Below are positions 1-12,800 of a stretch of 64,000 nucleotides of DNA, piece by piece (positions within the stretch are counted from its first letter, which is position 1; the number at the start of each line of letters is the position of its first letter). The position numbers and the translations under genes were made by a program. Below the pieces are notes generated by a model that searched no databases, was not told the origin of the DNA, and saw nothing but the letters and a program-made list of their open reading frames with translations. The DNA lies in the NCBI GenBank assembly GCA_047967505.1, contig CM106541.1; one strand, given 5' to 3'. The DNA comes from Dipteris shenzhenensis. Taxonomy: Eukaryota; Polypodiophyta; Polypodiopsida; Gleicheniales.

Positions 1-44
1 TCCATCAAGGATACGGATAGCACTAGCCCTAATAATTAGGAAAG
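1..44. other. 5' flank of the gag-only element, probably part of an interrupted LINE
   Basis: This short stretch ends in GAAAG, the left target-site duplication of the element that follows. The sequence resuming after the right duplication (2,086 on) reads as L1-type reverse transcriptase. This piece may therefore be upstream LINE sequence split by the insertion, but it is too short to prove that. Confidence 0.3.
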
Positions 45-467
45 TGTTAGAGTAAGCAAACTAAGGTTAGTTAGGTTGGTGGAGTCATTGTACACGTGTC
101 CAATTGCATGGCTACATGCATAGAGTTTAGATAGGGTGGCAGCCACCTTATGGCATTCTATTACCTTGATCTCGCCTTCGATTGATCATGATATTTCTCC
201 ATGATTGATGGGACGTGATGCTCGGCTATGACTAGCTCCTCTCTTGATAATGGCTCGGTGTCGAGGTGATAAGAGGTAGAGTGTTTCTTCTCGTGTGATG
301 ACGGAGATGTATTCACAAGCTTGATCCTCTAACAAACCCAATAGGGATGAGGAAGATCCATGTTGATTGTATTGACAACTTTTCCCACATGCAATAATAC
401 TTTTAGTTAGTTATATGAGCTCTCTATCTTCTATGAATGTTTTTCCTAGGTTGATTTAGTGTCTTCA
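45..467 (+). repeat. 5' LTR of the gag-only element
   Basis: The repeat is 423 bp and runs TGTTAGAG to GTCTTCA. Relative to the right copy it has 12 extra bases near position 95 (ACACGTGTCCAA) plus scattered substitutions. Confidence 0.85.
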
Positions 468-469
468 TT

Positions 470-480
470 TGGTATCAGAG
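470..480 (+). promoter_or_regulatory. Primer-binding site (initiator tRNA-Met type)
   Basis: TGGTATCAGAG lies two bases inside the 5' LTR. It matches the plant LTR-element primer site TGGTATCAGAGC, complementary to the 3' end of initiator tRNA-Met. Confidence 0.85.
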
Positions 481-494
481 AAAAAATCCACAAA

Positions 495-1351
495 ATGGAA
501 AGCAAGGCGGACTCTATGAAGCTGGTGACATTTGACAGAATGAACTTCTATGCATGGCAGATCAGGTTAAGGCTTTATTTAATGGAGAAAAGTCTATGGA
601 GCATCGTCACTGGAACCGAAAAGAATCCAACTGGAAAGCTTGCAAATGAATATCCTGACAAGGTAAGTGCATGGGAAGGTAAGGATGGAAGGCCCTTGGG
701 ATTCTTGGTCATGCTCTAGGTGCCAAGTATAATCATCATCTTGACTTTGCAAAGAGTTCGCAGGAGAATTGGGTTGCCATAGATACTCTATTCGGTGCAC
801 GGTTGAAGGATTTGAAGGTACTCCTCAAGCAAGAGTTTTTTGGGCTCCACATGAAAGAAGGATCAATGCTTGGAAAACATCTCAATGATATGAGAGTAGT
901 ACATCAGCTGACAGATCTAGGAGTAAAGGTGGAAGATGATGACTCGAAGGCGGTGCTATTCACAAGTCTGCCTCCAACATTTGATGAAATTGTGAAAATA
1001 CTTCAAGTAAATGTAGATATGAGCTTAGCAAAGATGATTGCCACCCTTCTTGATGATGAACAACATAAAAAGATGGATCAAGATCTCATGAAGGAGCAAG
1101 CATATAGCATGGGGTCCACTGGCATATGTATCAAGCCAAAGCATGAAGATAGACCTAAGATAAGATGCGGATACTGTGGCAGACTCGGCCATCGGGAGGC
1201 GTATTGGTACAAGAAATGAGATGATACCGAGAAGAAGAATCGTGAAGCATCCAAGATCAAAGAGTCAGCACATGCAGTTGAATTTGCAGGACTAGTTGAT
1301 GAAGGATTCGTCGAGATCGTTGATGAAGAAGATGACAAGTTCGTGTTTTGA
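495..1351 (+). pseudogene. Copia-type gag with frameshift and damaged zinc knuckle
   Basis: The ATG at 495 opens a product that begins MESKADSMKL. It contains the Copia gag N-terminal pattern in which a residue pair FD/NF precedes YAWQIRLRLYL, followed by a WEGKDG block. The frame closes at a stop at 717-719, but the homologous gag sequence continues in another frame (GILGHALGAKYNHH), so a one-base shift near 695 is inferred. The second part (803-1,219) has the UBN2-like helix region and a knuckle CGYCGRLGHREAYW. The last Cys of the CX2CX4HX4C pattern is replaced by Trp and a stop follows at 1,217. An acidic tail (VDEEDDKFVF) reads on to a stop at 1,349-1,351. The present copy cannot make an intact gag. 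Confidence 0.75.
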
Positions 1352-1674
1352 GGAAGTACAGTTTGTAATAAGACCAAAAATACCAAGTAGGGTTGAGATC
1401 ATTTGTGTCGTAGGTTATGTTTTGGATCAAGTTAGGTGTCTAGCTTTGTTTTGAGGAGTGTTAACTACTCGCTTTTGGTCATTGGTGGATTTATCAGAGC
1501 AAGATGCTTTGTAATGATCTTCATTTTGTTTTTTGTGAAGATCTTTTTAGCTCTTGTCCTAAGTTTTTTTGGACTATTATCTCGATGCATAATCTTTTGC
1601 TTTTGGATCTTCTGCATATTTGTTAACACCACCACTAAAGGATCTTGGTCACCAATCCTTAGTTTGAGGGGGGG

Positions 1675-2085
1675 TGTTAGAGTAAGCAAACTGAGGTTAG
1701 TTAGGTTAGTGGAGTCATTGTTTGCATGGCTGCATGCATGGAGTTTAGATAGGGTGGCAGCCACCTTATGGCAATCTATGACCTTGATCTCACCTTCGAT
1801 TGCTCCTTATATTTCTCCATGGTTGATGGGATGTGATGCTCAGCTACGACTAGCTCCTCTCTTGATAATGGCTCGGTGTCGACATGATAAGAGGTAGAGT
1901 GTTTCTTCTCATGTGATGGCGGAGATGTACTCACAAGCTTGATCCTCCAACAAGCCCAGTAGGGATGAGGAGGATCCATGATGATTGTATTGACAACTTT
2001 TCCCACATGCAATAATACGTTTAGTTAGTTATATGAGCTCTCTATCTTCTGTGAATGTTTTTCCTAGGTTGATTTAGTGTCTTCA
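1675..2085 (+). repeat. 3' LTR of the gag-only element
   Basis: This 411-bp copy of the left repeat is preceded by the polypurine run GAGGGGGGG and followed by the GAAAG duplication. Confidence 0.85.
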
Positions 2086-2090
2086 GAAAG

Positions 2091-3830
2091 TTGTTAATAT
2101 AAAGAGTAGAACGGTTTCATCAAGTCTAGAGACATATTCAAAAACATTTTAAATGACTTGTTGCCTTGAATTATGCCTGTGCCTTCATCCAAAAATGTAT
2201 TCTATTTGGGATCCATTTAGATAAGGCCTATGAAAGAGTGCCTTGGGATTTTATGCAGGGAGTCTTGTAGAAATTGGGATTTTGGTGTGAATTTTGTCAA
2301 ATGGTGTTTGCCTTGTTTGTTAATGTCTCGACCATCCTATTCATTAATGGTGGGGTAGTTGGAAGATATGATCTAAGGAGATAGATGAGGGAGAGGTGCA
2401 TGTTCACTCCTCCTATTTGCTCTATGCATGTTTCTACTTATGACATGCATTAAGAATGCTTGTTTAGTGTTGGAAGTCTCAAAGGGGTGGTACTGCCGAC
2501 GACTAGGAAGCAATTGTGTCTTCAAATGTTTGCCGACAATATGATCATTCAGCTTTAGGAAAATTCGAGGTATTTAGGGAAACTATTAGAAATCATGCAG
2601 CAATTTTATATTGCATCTGGGCGAAAATGTAGTTGGCTGAAGACATTTGCCATCCGAGTTGTTGTTGGGCCTCACCTACAGTGGGAAAAATATGTCCTTA
2701 TGCAATGGTTTAGGAGAGTTGTACATTGTCAGATATCTTGAAGCACCATAGGGTTTAGGAGTCTACTTGAGACAAAGGTTTGAGTTTGACTAAGTAAAGG
2801 AGAAGTTTAACAAGAAACTGAGACAATGGGGAGGTTTTCCCCTTGGCTAGAATCCAAAGCTAATTATCATCCAGCACCTCCTAGTTACAGCCATGACATA
2901 CATTGCCACCATCTAAAACTTTCAAAGGTAACACGAGAAGTAGATTGAATGCCTTTCCAAAGTGTTTCTTAAGGCAGAGGAAGGGGGTAGAGGGAGAATT
3001 TACTATATCCTATGGGATGCTTTAGAAGTCCCAAGATGCAAGATGGGCTGGACCTCCTCGGTGTGGCTTTAAGGTATACGGCATTGATTTGTAAATGGTT
3101 ACCTACACTATTTGCATCTGAGACCCCCTTGGTTGAGCTGGTTCACTAGTGCATTGGATAGGGACAAGGCAAGGCCATGGGCTACTAGAAGAACATGTCC
3201 TAGTATGGAAGGTTTGCTCCTTCTTTCTATTGAAGATTCATGTCTTAGACATGGTTGTTGGGTTAGTGGAAGGCTGGAAGACTGGAATTAGTCACGTGGG
3301 AACATATCCTAAAAGGGGTGGAGGGGTCTTAGAAGTGATGGGAGTCTTCCGAAAAGCATTTGGTGAGGTCTTATTGTGCAAGCTGAGAACCAATCCCTTG
3401 CCCTATGCGATCTACCCAGGGTGAGTGGTTTACACAAAAAGGGGATTCAATCCTAGATTTATATCTCGGATCCCTGCAAGGCTGACTTGTTGTCCTTGAA
3501 AGTTGTAAGAGAAATATATACCTTGAACACTCAAAAGTTGATCCTGATGGCGAGGGCCTATAGTTTAATACCTAAAGGCTTGTTTATAAATGTCGCTCAA
3601 AACTAGGTAATGAACCAGTGGTGATGAATTTTAGATCCCAATGCCGATGTGTTTGATCTTGATAGAACATATCTGAGTAAGATCTCTTCCAAGGTGGCAT
3701 ACAAGAAATTATTTGCTATGCTTACCCTTTCTGATGAGTTGAATTAAGAATGTAGACTTTGCAGGGATCCCGAGTGGGGGGATCCCGAGTGGGGGGCAGC
3801 AAGGATCATGGACACCATGGTTGGGCGGTG
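2091..3830 (+). pseudogene. Decayed L1-type LINE ORF2 (reverse transcriptase and C-terminus)
   Basis: Broken frames on the plus strand read as plant L1 reverse transcriptase. Near 2,205-2,330 is HLDKAYERVPWDFM followed by a MVFALFVNVST.LFINGG block. Near 2,529 is FADNMII, in which the second Asp of the catalytic FADD box has become Asn. Around 3,040-3,420 are pieces of the thumb and connection region. Near 3,680-3,800 is a Cys-bearing zf-RVT-like tail. Stops and frameshifts are frequent, so the element is dead. A 16-18-bp block around GATCCCGAGTGGGG is tandemly duplicated at about 3,766-3,798. Confidence 0.65.
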
Positions 3831-5099
3831 AGCTAGCTTGCACCCTTCTATTTTGTTTCTATGGTTGTTTCTTTGTGTCACATCTAAGGTTTTAAGAGCT
3901 CTAGGATCGTGTTAGCTGGTATTAGATCCAACTCCTAAAAGGTGAGTTTCAACAGAATGAATCGTTGGTCAAAGTTTTCTTCAAGTCTGAAAGGAAATTC
4001 GTAATTTTTTGCCTCTTCCATAAGTGCAATTGAAATTTTCTCAGAGTCTCGAGGAAATTTCGTTTTTGAGTAGAGAAGGTGGATTTAGAGCAAGATTACC
4101 CTGATTGTGAGGAATGATGAGCTAGAAATTTGAAAATCAGCCAAGAATCACCGGAAAGGATTGACATTGATGGGGAAATCAGGTTTCATTTTACTAGAAA
4201 GGAGGGCGATTTGTTGCAAGAAGCCAATCTTTAAGTTTGGATTGCAATTTGTAGTACAAATGATGCACTTGATTTTCTATAGCTTTAGTTTCAACTTAAA
4301 AATTGATTGCCACATGGAAGAGGGGCTTAGAAGGGGGGGTGTTGCTGCTCTCTCATTCTCTGGCTATACTTGTCTAAAGGTATCTAAGGAAAAGGAAAAA
4401 GCTTTTTATAGAATTTAGGGAAAAGCAATCTAAAAGCATTGCTTTCCAAAAGCATTTTGACTTGTTTAAAAAAACAAGGGGTTTTTCATTTCTTTTAAAA
4501 AAGTATCTTTTGAGGCTGAGCACTACTTTCTAAAAGGACTTTGCTCACCAGGAGCCTTGCACATAATCTCCAACCTATCCTCTCTTGCTTGCCTACTGTA
4601 ATTTGCAATTTTCTTCCCTCTCACAACCAAAATTCCTAATTTCAAAACTTTCCTATTGATTTTCAGCTCTTGGCTTGCACCAAAATAGCTCCTCTTCATC
4701 CCAGGTAGTTTTTGGACCTCAAAACTAAAATTTGATGCTCCAAAATAGACAATTTTAGTTATGTTTACCTGCTATCCTCTAGGTTCAATGTTTTATAGGA
4801 ATTTCCTATGGCAGCTTAGATCATGTTATGGACCTATCTAAGGGTAATGATCAACGTTTAAGACTTGATCACCAAGGACAATTTCAAGTATCTCTTCATT
4901 TTGGATGTGAGATCTGATTTGGTCGCTTTGAGTCATACCCAACTAGTTGAGTAGTTCACCGCACTACAGTCTTCTGGCATGTTAATAATGAATACCATCC
5001 AAGCTTTTACCACATGGCTTCTGTGTTGCTGCCAAACATCATTCTAGATACATATTTTGGAGAATAGAAGGCTAGGACCAAGGAAGTGGGGGATAGTTG
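3831..5099. other. Unassigned stretch, possibly gypsy leader
   Basis: No coding domain is recognisable. At about 3,918 the sequence TGGTATTAGATC resembles a decayed initiator-Met primer-binding site. It could mark the start of the LTR-element internal region whose gag appears after 5,100. The assignment is tentative. Confidence 0.25.
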
Positions 5100-6420
5100 G
5101 CTACACAAGTGGCAGGTCACATTTCTAATTTCACCCCTATGCTGATGATAAAAGAGTTAAGCTTACCATAGGATACTTGTGAGGCAGAGCACTCTTCTTG
5201 TAGAAAGAATTATACCCAAAACCTACCACCTGGGCTAAATTTGAAGAAACATTCAAGAAAGAAGTCTTGAAAAAGATACTTGTCAAGCAAAGCACTCTTT
5301 TGGTGAAAGGAATTACAAGCAAAACCTACCACCTTGGCTGAATTTGAAGAAACATTCAAGAGGAAGATTTCGATAGCGTGGCCAAGTTTAAAGCCCTCGA
5401 CATGGTCAAGCAAAATTTCACGTTTAGAATTATCTAACAAAAATCCAAAGACTTGCAAACACATGCAACCAAGATGGATCCTATCACTTTGTTGGGTTTC
5501 TTTGTAGATGGATTACTTGATTCTTACAAGCTTGAGGTCAAGAATAACAAGAGTCTTTGCAAGAGGCCATAAGATACGCACACATCTATGATGATACTGT
5601 GACCTCAGCAAAGTGGCCAGCCACTTCAGATATAGGAGGTAAGAACAAGTGCAAGTTCTTCCAACCGTCTTCGGCACAATGGAGGGCAAGTATCAAGACA
5701 ATCCTTTCAAGAAGAAGGTGAACTCGACAAAGAGCAATCGAGATCGGTTTCTATGCACCTTAAATCTCAAGAAAGAGGGGCATTGTTTCATATGCGAGGA
5801 ACACTATTTCAAGAGAGAGAGACACTATTTCATCTGCAAGGAACGGGGTCACACCAAAGTCTGACTACCCAAAAAAGAAGGGTTCCCCCAAGGGACAAGG
5901 ACCTAAACCAAAACCAAGTCAAGGTAGGAAGCTTAATGCTGCCAACTAGACTTCTTTGATAGGTATTTCAAGTAATGCCATTACTTGTCTTTTTCTTGTA
6001 ATTGCACATTTAATCATAAATTATTTGGCCCCATCATCTTTTATGAGCCTATGGAGAAGTGAGGGATCAACAAGTATGCATTCTCTCTATTCTGGCAGCT
6101 CTGACAATTTTGTTAATTACAAACTTATGCAGAAGTTGGGGCTAACCATGACACCTAGCAATCACACCTATGAGGTGTAGCTTCTAGCTGGGAAGCAACT
6201 TTGGATCGCAAGGTTGAGAACATTCCAATCAAGATTTAGGCCTATGATGATGTAATGGCATGCTATGTTATGCACTTATATCACGTAGACTTGCTCCTTG
6301 GGATAGAATGGTTTAAAACCCACACTGTCCACATTGGTTGGAAAGATTATACAATTTCTTTTTTTGCATAGAGGCACCCAAGTATCTATACAGTGTGATA
6401 ATGTTCATCCCTCCTAGGGA
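5100..6420 (+). pseudogene. Ty3/gypsy gag-protease relic
   Basis: The plus strand carries gag text (TWAKFEETFKKEVL near 5,230), then a CX2C...H knuckle region at 5,780-5,870 in which the knuckle seems partly duplicated (CFICEEH and YFICKERGHTKV). A retropepsin domain follows (SGSSDNFVNYKLMQKLGL near 6,090-6,150, then VDLLLGIEWFKTHTVHI near 6,285-6,345). The expected catalytic DSG reads YSG, so the Asp is lost. Gag contains a roughly 103-bp tandem duplication (5,172 and 5,275 starts) that breaks the frame. Reverse transcriptase and integrase are absent. The relic ends before the microsatellite. Confidence 0.7.
5172..5377 (+). repeat. Two-copy tandem duplication, unit about 103 bp
   Basis: GATACTTGTGAGGCAGAGCA at 5,172 recurs with substitutions at 5,275. 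Both copies continue through the same KTYHL/FEETF gag codons. The unit is not a multiple of three. Confidence 0.7.
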
Positions 6421-6725
6421 CTTTTGGTATCTACTACAATAGGTTCACATGTGTCATAGGTAGAAAGATGGGAGACTAAACATAGTCATAGTTGAGCTTC
6501 TAACCAAGACTCAAAACATAGTTATAGAAGCGAGGCTTCATGATGCTAGTCACTTTTGGGACAAGGAATAGTTAGTCCATCCCATCAAGAAATCAAGTAT
6601 CAAGTGATGTGCCAATATAGGGGTGCATCCATGCACATCACCAATAGCTTAGAGCAGTCGTACCTAAGGTGAAGGGAGATGTGGGGAGAGAAAGAGAGAG
6701 AAGGGAGAAAAAGGAAGGGTAGTTA

Positions 6726-7392
<667 letters not shown>

Positions 7393-7500
7393 TCTCTTTT
7401 TAAATGCTCTTGCATCATCATTCCCATATATGCGCCTAAAACTTTGTAGCTTGAAAAAGACTTTAATTTGTCTCCAAATCTTAAATTTGAGCAAAGGAGC

Positions 7501-7772
7501 AGAAAGATCTTGAAATTTCAAGTATTTCTCCTTTTTGGACTACCTCAACTCGAAAGGGCAAACACATAACCCCTCCCCCCCTGCCCCCAAAAATTAAAAA
7601 AAAACATGTGGCATATCGGCTACCAAAATGCCACATGGGTTTTTTTTAGGGGGGGCGTGTTTGCCCTTTCCACTTACACATAGCCAAAACTTTGAAGGGT
7701 CATATTTTTTATGCATAACTCGAATTAAGGTGGTCCATAAAGGAAAATTACTTGAAATTTCAAGATCTTTCT
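7501..7772. repeat. Imperfect foldback (inverted repeat) structure
   Basis: The left arm (7,501-7,565) runs AGAAAGATCTTGAAATTTC through GAAAGGGCAAACAC. The right arm (7,657-7,772) is its reverse complement, GTGTTTGCCCTTTC through GAAATTTCAAGATCTTTCT, with about 50 extra bases. The loop between the arms is itself palindromic (homopolymer C/A, GTGGCA...TGCCAC, T/G runs). Both arms contain the 14-bp palindrome CTTGAAATTTCAAG. The structure resembles a MITE or foldback element. No clear target duplication was identified. Confidence 0.65.
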
Positions 7773-7785
7773 GATCATGTGTTAT

Positions 7786-7965
7786 GATTTGAGATTTTAA
7801 ATTAAATAATAGGTCCTTTTTAAACTATTATTAGCCATACATGAAGCCCAGAAATCATGCCATGTGGAGGGGGTTAGATTTGAGATTTTAAATTAAATAA
7901 TAGGTCCTTTTTAAACTATTGTTGGCCATACATGTGGCCCAGAAATCATGCCATGTGGAGGGGGT
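7786..7965 (+). repeat. Two-copy tandem duplication, unit 90 bp
   Basis: GATTTGAGATTTTAAATTAA begins at 7,786 and again at 7,876. Both copies run through AATCATGCCATGTGGAGGGG with few substitutions. The duplication directly abuts the foldback structure. Confidence 0.85.
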
Positions 7966-9020
7966 TACCAATCCCCCTTCCACCTAAGCCACGTTGCCTC
8001 TCTCACTCACTAAGAAGGCCAGCGAGATTATGAGAGATGCTCCACAAGTACTTACTATACCGAAGCACCCCATGCTTATGGGATTAGTCTTTCCTTCATC
8101 CATGTGTCATATAGTGCCTCCTTTAGGCAACTGTCTTATCTTATCAGCCACACATAAATTTACTTAATTCCTTGTGAAGGGGTTTGTGCCACACAACCCA
8201 TATTCCAACCCCTCCCCCCCCCTTATGGGCCAAACACTTGAAACAGTATCCTAGCCTTAAAATATAGGATCTTGGCACCACAAACTCGACTCCCCACAAA
8301 GGTCAACCCATCACATGGATACAAGAGCCAATCCAAAAATCTAGCCACTCTTGCCAACACACGTGGACTGTGCTGCACAGTCCATCAATCCTATGTTAGC
8401 CACCTTGAAATTTATGCCAATCAATGCTGCCTAAAACTGCCTTTATACTGCCAACAAAATTAGCCCATAATCCTACTCTGATGCAAACACATCTACTCGT
8501 AAACATAATACATATCTACTTTGTTCTTTTAAGATTTGTGGGTCTTCATCAAAATAAGCACATGTTCATCCATCAACCTATGCTCTCAATGATAGAGGTG
8601 CCTATGGTGCTAACTTGTGAGCGAACATACCCATGACTATGTGTGAATGATAATAGAAAATCACAATGTAATTCAAGAAGAATTTTTGGGATGTGAATTT
8701 GTGACTTTCATGTCTATGCAAGACTCCATAGTCTAATATCTTAAGAAATACAAGTTATCTTACGTTTCAATTTCTAGTCTATTCCACAATCATTCACGTT
8801 TGAAGTTTCCTTCATTATAATTTATCTATAGTTTCAACTTTAAGTGAAAAACATTTTTTTGAGTGGTTTATTTTCAAGATTCATGCCAATCCTTAAATGT
8901 GAAAGTGAGATTTAATAAAATCATGTGTTTGGAAGAGAGGGAAAAGACATGGAGAGAGACTAAGAGAATAACATAATGCAATAACATTGACAAAGACTAA
9001 TTACTTCTTTCTATGGGAAG
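7966..9020. other. No gene recognised
   Basis: Short frames occur but none shows a known domain or plausible coding bias. No LTR or TIR was found by eye. Confidence 0.4.
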
Positions 9021-9028
9021 TGATGTAG

Positions 9029-9029
<1 letters not shown>

Positions 9030-9060
<31 letters not shown>

Positions 9061-9149
9061 CAATCAAATGACAAGGAAAACTAATTATTTTTTCCAATGG
9101 AAAGGTCACACACACAAAGTGCAATAACAATGACAAGAATAAATAATAA

Positions 9150-9234
<85 letters not shown>

Positions 9235-9319
9235 CAATAACAATTACAAGAAGAAAATTTTTATTTAAATGGAAATGTGGCAAAGGGACAAACAGAGAGA
9301 GAGAGAGGGGGGGGGGGGG
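9030..9319. repeat. CA, GT and GA microsatellites with G-run
   Basis: There is an AC run at about 9,030-9,056, a GT run (about 9,152-9,181) joined to a GA run (about 9,184-9,232), and a GA run at about 9,294-9,306 ending in a 13-base G-run. The ACACAC and GAGAGA blocks are separated by similar unique text (TGACAAG.A, CAATAACA), suggesting an older local duplication. Confidence 0.9.
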
Positions 9320-9710
9320 TAAGCTCGCCACTTTTCAACACGCTCTCTAAAAAAACGCACCCATTTAAAAGGAGGGGTTTTTTAATTCGACTATAGAGAA
9401 AGTTTTAATAGGATTACAATATAGGAGGAATTTTTAAATTGAACTTTAGAAAAAAATCAGTTAGCATATAAGTAAAGAGGGGTGGTTTATTGGGGTGGAT
9501 TTTAGTCGCAAATATTCCTTGAATGCATGTGATACATAGGCTTTCTTAGGAGTGCCCCCCCACTCAAAAATCTTCATGGATATGGCATGAGAGCCTTATT
9601 TAGGGGTAGGGCACACACAAAAATGGTTGATGTTCACTGATTGCCTGTGTATAAGGAAGATCGTCTTGATTTGACTAGGAATTCCTTAATAGCTATTTGT
9701 GGTGCCACCA

Positions 9711-9735
9711 ACTCTCTCTCTCTCTCTCTCTCTCA
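9711..9735. repeat. CT microsatellite
   Basis: A pure CT run of about 25 bases. Confidence 0.9.
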
Positions 9736-9879
9736 AAGACACTGGAGTACGAGGTTTTGGGGGTATAGCTATCCTGTTCAAATCACATCTACGACTGCCA
9801 ACATATGTGATGCATAGAGAAGAGCATGCACGACACATGTGGGTCCGATTGTAGCCATAAGATGCGAGGGAAACTTTCA

Positions 9880-12800
9880 TCATAGTATGTTATTTTCCTC
9901 TAGGTAAATCATCATATGCCCATGAGAGGTCACCATAGACGGGCACAACCCATATGAGATGATATAAAAAGGCATTACCAAATTCTCTAGGAAGGGGAGA
10001 TCCTCCTTCTAGGTGACTTCAATGCATATATGGGGTGCAGACAAGTTACCCTACTTGACTTCAGAGACGGCCCTCTTAGAGTGCCGAAGATTGACCTTGT
10101 AGAGCTCGGTATAGTGAGACATTCAGAGGATGCACAGGTCACGAGATATGGCCGCCGACACCTACTAGAGATGGGAGCAATGCATGACCTGATTGTATAT
10201 AACGTTCATCTCAGATGGCCATCATCTAGAGGACTCACTTGCTTCCCATATGGAAGGCAAACAAGCACATTGGACTATTTGATGGGCTCCCTAGCCTTTG
10301 TGATACACGTACATGACTTCATGATTCCTCCTCCCCCACATCATGGTACTTCATGGTCCCTCCTCCCTCACTTGGCGTAGACCATTCCTACTTGGCATTT
10401 AGCATATCGACCACTACGCTAGTAGTAGCTAGTTGAGATCCCACCTGTGTCCAGATACACTTTGACCATGCTCTGGATGCAGTGCACATGGGCCACTTGT
10501 CATGCGAGCTTCCAACCCACTTGGGAGATGACACAGACCTTTCATGTGCTTGATACATTTGGGTCTTGGCCGTCCAAGCTACCACCACTAGGTCATTTTG
10601 CTCTATAGCCCACTCCCCACCTAGGAAGATGCCCATGGTTTGATGACAAGTGCCGAAAGGTGAGATCTCACCTCATATGAGAGTAGGATTTGGAACATCG
10701 TACGATACCAAAGGCACAACGAATGATCTATCGGCACTTGACACGACGTAAGAGGGGGCTTTCTTATTGCATAGGATGGATGAAATGATTCGATCCTTTT
10801 GAGGAGGTGGCTCCACCTTTGCTTGGGGGATTTTGTTTGAGCGAAGGTCACCTATCCCCATCATAGATCCTCATGTCTGGCACATTTATGGGACATCCCT
10901 CTATGATGTCCCACCTCAAACAACACTAGACATGTATTCCCCCCCGAAGACCCACCACATGCAGGTTGTTCACAACATAAAATGTGTGAGTTGCTTTACG
11001 TCGCCTCCACAAGAGCTTAGGACCATGACGGGTTACGCACTGAGCTTTTTGCACATGGACAAGAGGTTCTGCCCCTATCCTAGCACAGATGTTCACTAAT
11101 GCTATATGCCATAGTTTTCCCCTTCTCAGAGTACGACCACTATTGTGCCAATACACAAATCAAAAGACCCCATGGACACTGGGACCTACCGTACCCTCAT
11201 GATTGGTCATACACTAGCCAAGATATATGGGTCAGTACGAGAGAGAGAGCGAGAGAGCGAGAGAGAACACCTTCTACACAGAAGCGCATGGGTAGCGGGC
11301 AATGGGACTGGCTCGGTTTCAAAGACAGCACTCCACCCTTGATCACATCTTCACTTTGTAGGCAGTCGTTGAGGAGGCGAGGTCGAGATCCCAAAAATTA
11401 TATGCATGTTTTGTAGACTTTTGGAAGGCCTTAGACACATTCCCATGATGTCACATGATCAGACGACTTCAAGAGATGCACATCGTAGAAGACATAATAT
11501 GGGGAGTGATGAGCTTATATGAGTCAGTCAGACGGAGAATACACGCTCCTAGAGGCCTATCAGACTAGATTGAGAGCATGATAGGGGTGAATCAGGGATG
11601 TCCTCTCTCACCAACATTATTTGGGCTACACATTGATTAGATCACGACATTCATTGATCGTCTGAGGGGAAAGGGATCATTGTAGGCTGATCTATTGATA
11701 CAAATACTACTATATGCAGATGACTTATCTTCTTCACAAGTGCGCCTACATCGGCACCTAGATGCCCTAGAGGTGTTTTTTAGAGAGAGAGACTTGATAG
11801 TCAGCCTTGGGAAGACCAAGGTTATGAATTTCAACACCTCTCTTTACTGATACAACTTCACTTATCGCGGGGAGCCAGTGGATATTGTACAGTCGTACAC
11901 TTACATAGGGCAATCCTTGCAGGACCTCTTCATGATGACTCATGCAACTAGGGCAAGGGGCTCTAGCTCAACTGGAGAGACTATGCTTTCAGGAACCCCC
12001 CAATGAAGGGATGGCTATTCACCACATTAGTGAGACTGAGGCCATGTGTGCAACACCCTTCTGGGGGGGTGATCTATCAACGAGACTGATTAATAGTGTT
12101 TCAAGAGGTTACAGGTAACGATGGGATCCAAGATGATTCGAGTCAAACCCTCAATCCCCCACTAGATCATACAAGAAGAGTTCAGCATGACACCGTTCCA
12201 TGTTGATCCCAGCTTCCAAACGGTCACTTTTCTCCACACAGTTTGGACCTTACATAGAGGGAGACTACTGAGGTTGGCACTAGAGGCGTTTATATGCATA
12301 GCTCAGAGGGAAACTACCATGGCTTGGTACACACACTTATCCAAATGGTTTCGCAGCCAAGGGATCCAAATGGATCGTCTCCCCCCCTTTCAGTACAGCC
12401 CGACCACTTGATTCCATGGGATGAGATCAACCATATCATAACTCAAGCTCCAATAGCGCAGACTTCGGGGGGACCATGAGTTCCCCACCAAGATCCAATT
12501 ATACCGTGATCATCTCCTTAAAGTTTCAGTGGATGGAGTGGTTATCAAACCCCAGTACTTGGAGGACAGACAAGTCTCACATGCCTTGAGGATCACCATT
12601 GGACAGATGCAGGTCTCGTTCCATGAGTTGAGGATTGAGACAAGGAGAGCCATAGGTACGCCTAGAGAAAAATGGTTCTGTAGACTATGCACCTTGGAGG
12701 ACGTGGAGATAGAGGAGTACTTTTCTTGTATACTATGAGACCCGAGGACGATACCATTACTTATTTCAGGAGGGACACGAGTTTGGACCTCTCTCTCGAC

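Larger units (their letters stand above)
45..2085 (+). mobile_element. Gag-only Copia-type LTR element (TR-GAG-like)
   Basis: The two ends are direct repeats that begin TG and end CA (45-467 and 1,675-2,085). They are flanked by the perfect 5-bp duplication GAAAG (40-44 and 2,086-2,090). A primer-binding site lies just inside the left LTR, and a G-rich polypurine tract (about 1,662-1,674) precedes the right LTR. The internal part is only about 1.2 kb. It encodes gag up to a zinc-knuckle remnant, with no protease, integrase or reverse transcriptase. This is the layout described for plant terminal-repeat GAG elements, which would need enzymes supplied by a full-length relative. The LTRs differ by a 12-bp indel and scattered substitutions, so the insertion is not recent. 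Confidence 0.85.

Noticed and set aside
470-480. tRNA-Met gene fragment
   Set aside because: Only the primer-site complement is present; no cloverleaf or A/B boxes. It is an LTR-element primer-binding site.
9011-9350. Open frames with Arg-Glu or Ser-Leu repeats
   Set aside because: Microsatellite translations (GA/CT), not genes.
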